Below are positions 6,541 through 8,818 of a stretch of 8,818 nucleotides of DNA, piece after piece. The first letter of the stretch is position 1; each line of letters starts with the position of its first letter. The translations under genes were made by a program, and so were the position numbers. The notes under the pieces are model-generated. The model was not told the DNA's origin and did not search any database. It was given only the letters and a program-made list of their open reading frames with translations. Source of the stretch: Thermoactinomycetaceae bacterium (GTDB taxonomy: Bacteria > Bacillota > Bacilli > Thermoactinomycetales > Thermoactinomycetaceae); contig JANWJM010000060.1 in the NCBI GenBank assembly GCA_025449475.1, positions 1-8,818 of the forward strand, written 5' to 3'.

Positions 6541-6905
6541 AAGTCAAGACCTCCTTTCCTCGCTCCATCGGCCAATGCTTTCACACGACCATGATAGAGA
6601 TAGCCTCCTCGATCAAAAACAACCTTTTTGAAGCCTTTTTCAATTGCTCTTTTGGCGATCGTTTCGCCGACCCACTCAGCTGCTTCCACTGTACCTCCAC
6701 TCTTGCCTATTTTTCGAAAGTCAGGATCAAGTGTTGAAGCAGAAGCTACGGTTGTACCGTTTTGATCATTGATCAGTTGAGCGTAAATGTTTTTACTTGA
6801 TCGAAATACATTTAAACGGGGACATTCTAGGGTACCGACGATCTTTTTGCGAACTCTTAGATGTCGCTTTTTCCGTTTTTTGTTACGATCAACCTTTTGG
6901 ATCAC
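6537..6905 (-). CDS. rplR: 50S ribosomal protein L18
   Basis: L18 binds 5S rRNA together with L5 and helps place it in the central protuberance. From the GTG at 6905-6903 the product has 122 residues: the basic segment DRNKKRKKRHLRVRKK (6-21), CPRLNVFRSSKNIYAQLI (29-45), VASASTLD (53-60) and the conserved VVFDRGGYLYHGRVKALADGAR (95-116). The frame is open up to a TTG at 6926, but AAGGGAG (6923-6917) lies within that extension. It stands 11 bases before the GTG, and the family N-terminus starts there, so the GTG is preferred though the spacing is a little long. The TGA stop overlaps the rpsE start. Confidence 0.95.
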   Translation of the reverse strand: MIQKVDRNKKRKKRHLRVRKKIVGTLECPRLNVFRSSKNIYAQLINDQNGTTVASASTLDPDFRKIGKSGGTVEAAEWVGETIAKRAIEKGFKKVVFDRGGYLYHGRVKALADGARKGGLDF

Positions 6906-6939
6906 GACTTCGTTCACTCCCTTCAAATCATATCAGGCG

Positions 6940-7476
6940 TTATTTACCCGCCTTACCTTCTTTCCGTCTGATGTACTCACCACTATAACGAATTCCTTTG
7001 CCTTTGTATGGTTCCGGTTCACGAACCGCACGGATATTCGCTGCCAGTTCGCCGACTTTCTCTTTGTCAATTCCTTTGACAATAATTTGCGTCTGGCTTG
7101 GGACGTCAATCTCAAGGTCTTCACCCGGTGCAATTTCGACAGGATGAGAGTACCCTACTGCAAGCACAAGGTTCTTTCCTTTTTTTTGTGCGCGATAACC
7201 GACACCCTCCAACACCAACGTTTTCGTAAATCCTTTGGATACACCCTCCACCATATTGGCAATCACACTGCGAGTCGTTCCATGTAGTGCGCGGTTTTGT
7301 CGATTATCATTGGGTCTCTCGACAATGACTTGATTCTCTTCTAACTTAATGGACATATTTTTATCAAATGATCGCGTAAGTGTTCCTTTTGGTCCCTTCA
7401 CCGTCACTTGATTTTTCGCAACGGATACCTCGACACCATCGGGGATGACAATAGGTTTTTTGCCGATCCGAGACAT
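6940..7476 (-). CDS. rplF: 50S ribosomal protein L6
   Basis: L6 sits near the GTPase-associated centre and sarcin-ricin loop of the 50S. The 178-residue protein has two tandem alpha/beta domains of related fold. It begins MSRIGKKPIVIP and carries VKGPKGTL in the first domain, then VEGVSKGFTKTLVLEGVGYRAQ spanning the junction, and ends YKGKGIRYSGEYIRRKEGKAGK, the conserved RNA-binding end. An in-frame ATG at 7491 would add five residues. The ATG at 7476-7474 is chosen because GGAGG (7489-7485) is 8 bases upstream and MSRIG is the family start. It follows rpsH by 27 bases. Confidence 0.98.
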   Translation of the reverse strand: MSRIGKKPIVIPDGVEVSVAKNQVTVKGPKGTLTRSFDKNMSIKLEENQVIVERPNDNRQNRALHGTTRSVIANMVEGVSKGFTKTLVLEGVGYRAQKKGKNLVLAVGYSHPVEIAPGEDLEIDVPSQTQIIVKGIDKEKVGELAANIRAVREPEPYKGKGIRYSGEYIRRKEGKAGK

Positions 7477-7503
7477 TTCAGTCACCTCCATCTACTATCC
7501 AAA

Positions 7504-7902
7504 TCACCATACATATGCAATGACTTCTCCACCTACTTTGTGTTGACGAGCTTCTTTGTCTGTCATCACACCCTTTGAAGTGGATAAGATTGCGATTCCT
7601 AATCCATTTAGAACACGAGGCACTTCACTCGCCTTCGCATATACACGCAACCCCGGCTTGCTGATACGTTTTAAACCGGTAATCACTTTTTCGCTATTGG
7701 GACCATATTTCAGGAAGATCCGTAAAATCCCTTGTTTGTTATCTTCGATATACTCAGCATCACGGATAAATCCTTCACGCTTCAGAATTTCAGCAATTTC
7801 TCTCAGCATACGTGAGGCTGGAAGTTCTAAACTTTCATGACGAACCATATTTGCATTTCGAATTCGAGTCAACATATCAGCAATTGGATCAGTCATCACC
7901 AT
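7504..7902 (-). CDS. rpsH: 30S ribosomal protein S8
   Basis: S8 is a primary binder of the central domain of 16S rRNA, and in E. coli also represses the spc operon by binding mRNA near rplE. The 132-residue product equals Bacillus S8 in length and begins MVMTDPIADMLTRIRNAN. It continues with LKREGFI (about 39-45), GLKRISKPGLRVYAK (76-90), VPRVLNGLGIAILSTSKGVMTD (93-114) and ends GGEVIAYVW. The start ATG has GGAGGG about 7 bases upstream. It ends in TGA, one of four clear TGA terminators in the window, which matters for interpreting the TGA inside rplE. Confidence 0.98.
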   Translation of the reverse strand: MVMTDPIADMLTRIRNANMVRHESLELPASRMLREIAEILKREGFIRDAEYIEDNKQGILRIFLKYGPNSEKVITGLKRISKPGLRVYAKASEVPRVLNGLGIAILSTSKGVMTDKEARQHKVGGEVIAYVW

Positions 7903-7923
7903 GAACGATCCCTCCTTTCTTCA

Positions 7924-8109
7924 TTACCAACTCGCTTTTTTCACGCCGGGAATCTGTCCTTTATACGCCAATTCGCGGAAGCAGATACGACAGAGGCGAA
8001 ACTTCCGAAGAACAGCGTGTGGTCGCCCACAGCGTTCACAACGGGTATATTGCCGGACTTTGAACTTGGGAGTGCGTTTAGCCTTTGCAATCATCGATTT
8101 TTTGGCCAA
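7924..8109 (-). CDS. rpsN: 30S ribosomal protein S14, zinc-binding type Z
   Basis: S14 is a late-assembling protein of the 30S head. This is the short, 61-residue zinc form: AKKSMIAKAKRTPKFKVRQYTR, then ligands C24 and C27 (CERC), C40 and C43 (CRIC), then FRELAYKGQIPGVKKASW. The start is TTG at 8109-8107, with GGAGG (8121-8117) 7 bases upstream. A GTG at 8127 opens the frame earlier, but its codons would cover the ribosome-binding site and give an N-terminus unlike the family. It follows rplE by 27 bases and precedes rpsH by 21. Confidence 0.97.
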   Translation of the reverse strand: MAKKSMIAKAKRTPKFKVRQYTRCERCGRPHAVLRKFRLCRICFRELAYKGQIPGVKKASW

Positions 8110-8116
8110 TTGATTC

Positions 8117-8121
8117 CCTCC
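8117..8121 (-). promoter_or_regulatory. Ribosome-binding site deciding the TTG start of rpsN
   Basis: GGAGG on the minus strand is 7 bases before TTG (8109). It lies inside the extension that a GTG start at 8127 would require, which argues for the TTG. Confidence 0.85.
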
Positions 8122-8136
8122 TATCACTAAGATAAT

Positions 8137-8679
8137 TTATTGACGAAAAGGCATGCCGATTTGCGCTAATAATTCCCGAGCTTCCTCATCTGTCTGCGCA
8201 GTTGTCACAATAATAATATCCATTCCGCGAACTTTATCGATTTTGTCATACTCAATTTCTGGGAAAACCAATTGCTCTTTTAAACCAATGCTATAGTTTC
8301 CACGTCAATCAAACGCCTTGGGAGAAACACCACGAAAGTCACGAACACGAGGCAAAGCAATATTGATTAACTTATCCAAAAAATGATACATGCGTTCTCC
8401 TCGAAGCGTTACTTTGCAACCAATTGGCATACCTTCGCGGAGTTTGAAACCAGCAATCGATTTCTTCGCGCGAGTCACGATTGGTTTCTGCCCGGTAATT
8501 TGCATCAAATCTTCTACAGCTCCATCCAATGCTTTGGGATTTTGAGCAGCTTCCCCTACCCCCATGTTGATCACAATCTTCTCGATTTTAGGAAGTTGCA
8601 TCGGCGAACGATAGTTAAATTTTTTCATGAGAGTGGGTGCAATCTCTTCTGCATATTTCTCCTTCAAACGAGCAGCCAT
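8137..8679 (-). pseudogene. rplE: 50S ribosomal protein L5 gene interrupted by an in-frame TGA
   Basis: L5 binds 5S rRNA with L18 and touches P-site tRNA in the central protuberance. From ATG 8679-8677 (GGGAGG 7 bases upstream) the frame codes 124 residues: KIEKIVINMGVG (31-42), TRAKKSIAGFKLREGMPIG (69-87, the P-site tRNA loop region), LRGERMY (92-98), RVRDFRGVS (111-119), then FD and TGA at 8307-8305. Beyond it the same frame runs on through RGNYSIGLKEQLVFPEI and DEEARELLAQIGMPFRQ to TAA at 8139-8137. The full length would be 180 codons, against 179 in Bacillus. The TGA replaces the glycine of FDGRGNY, so a single GGA-to-TGA change explains it. The truncated product would lack the last 56 residues (TGA codon plus 55 after it) and probably not fold. 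Sequence error is likely; a true nonsense allele cannot be excluded. Confidence 0.93.
8305..8307 (-). other. In-frame TGA replacing conserved Gly125 of L5
   Basis: The minus strand reads TTT GAT TGA CGT GGA AAC. The family has Phe-Asp-Gly-Arg-Gly-Asn here. The plus strand shows TCA where TCC would give glycine, a one-base difference at 8307. No frame change occurs on either side. The base after the stop is C, a context known to favour readthrough of TGA. Confidence 0.95.
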
Positions 8680-8695
8680 TCATCTTCCTCCCTTC

Positions 8696-8818
8696 TTAGT
8701 CAATGATTTCGCCCGATTTTTTAGCATAGCGAACTTTTTTCTTCTTTCCATCTTTCCCATCCACATATTTATAACCGATGCGTGTTGGTTCTTTGGTTTT
8801 TGGGTCTTCGATCATTAA
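8696..8818 (-). CDS. rplX: 50S ribosomal protein L24, C-terminal part only
   Basis: L24 is one of the first proteins to bind 23S rRNA and lies near the polypeptide exit. Only the last 40 codons are in the window; the frame is open to the edge. The readable end is MIEDPKTKEPTRIGYKY, then VDGKDGKKKKVRYAKKSGEIID and TAA at 8698-8696. It aligns with the Bacillus end (DPKTGEVTRVGYK, KKVRVAKKSG), with a slightly longer lysine-rich turn. The N-terminal KOW domain is outside the window. It is 16 bases upstream of rplE, the usual rplX-rplE order. Confidence 0.95.
   Translation of the reverse strand, partial: LMIEDPKTKEPTRIGYKYVDGKDGKKKKVRYAKKSGEIID

Noticed and set aside
8137..8304. Selenocysteine insertion or programmed frameshift at the rplE TGA
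   Set aside because: The family residue is glycine, not cysteine; no obvious SECIS-like hairpin directly follows; and the frame does not change across the stop.
8305..8307. Genome-wide reassignment of UGA to glycine, as in SR1/Gracilibacteria, to explain the rplE stop
   Set aside because: Four genes here end normally at TGA (adk 3327-3325, the KOW gene 2258-2256, rplR 6539-6537, rpsH 7506-7504) at the family-expected C-terminus, and gene order is that of Bacillales, not of those lineages.
1..8818. Mobile elements, CRISPR arrays, tRNA or rRNA genes, or a novel defence-type system
   Set aside because: None is visible: coding density is near complete with conserved housekeeping genes in conserved order, and the two longer gaps hold no regularly spaced repeats or tRNA-like fold.

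Overview
The window is one uninterrupted block of essential housekeeping genes, all on the minus strand. It is the distal part of the S10-spc-alpha ribosomal protein supercluster. In transcription order (high to low coordinate) it runs: rplX (3' end only), rplE, rpsN, rpsH, rplF, rplR, rpsE, rpmD, rplO, secY, adk, map, a small KOW-domain gene, infA, rpmJ, rpsM, rpsK, rpoA (C-terminal end missing). The order secY-adk-map-KOW-infA-rpmJ-rpsM-rpsK-rpoA is that of Bacillus and its relatives. The purine-rich AAGGAGG ribosome-binding sites, the zinc form of S14, the zinc form of L36 and the zinc-lid adenylate kinase fit a low-to-moderate GC Firmicute of the order Bacillales. A member of the Thermoactinomycetaceae is possible but is only an impression from protein wording.

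Layout. 8818-6022: ribosomal proteins L24 to S5, spaced by 0-35 bases, several with stop/start overlaps. 6010-5349: L30 and L15. 5349-4045: SecY, overlapping the rplO stop by one base. 3978-2256: adenylate kinase, methionine aminopeptidase and the KOW protein, with an ATGA overlap between adk and map. 2255-960: IF-1, L36, S13 and S11. 761-1: RNA polymerase alpha. Only two non-coding gaps exceed 100 bases: infA-rpmJ (about 160 bases, with a nested inverted repeat) and rpsK-rpoA (about 198 bases, with a candidate promoter, a 14-codon hydrophobic mini-ORF and a hairpin touching the rpoA ribosome-binding site).

Together the genes supply ribosome parts, an initiation factor, the translocon that receives nascent membrane and secreted proteins, the enzyme that removes initiator methionine, nucleotide balance, and the assembly platform of RNA polymerase.

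The outstanding anomaly is in rplE. The reading frame for ribosomal protein L5 is complete from 8679 to 8137 except for one TGA at 8307-8305, exactly where the family has the glycine of the FDGRGNY motif. Both sides stay in the same frame, so this looks like one GGA-to-TGA substitution. Since L5 is normally essential, a sequence error is the first explanation; a real nonsense allele with readthrough, or a second rplE copy, are the alternatives. No novel multi-gene system, mobile element or CRISPR array is visible. Seven of the 17 genes with a visible start appear to begin with TTG or GTG, and for four of them (rpmD, rplR, rpsN, rplO) the true start is downstream of the longest open frame.
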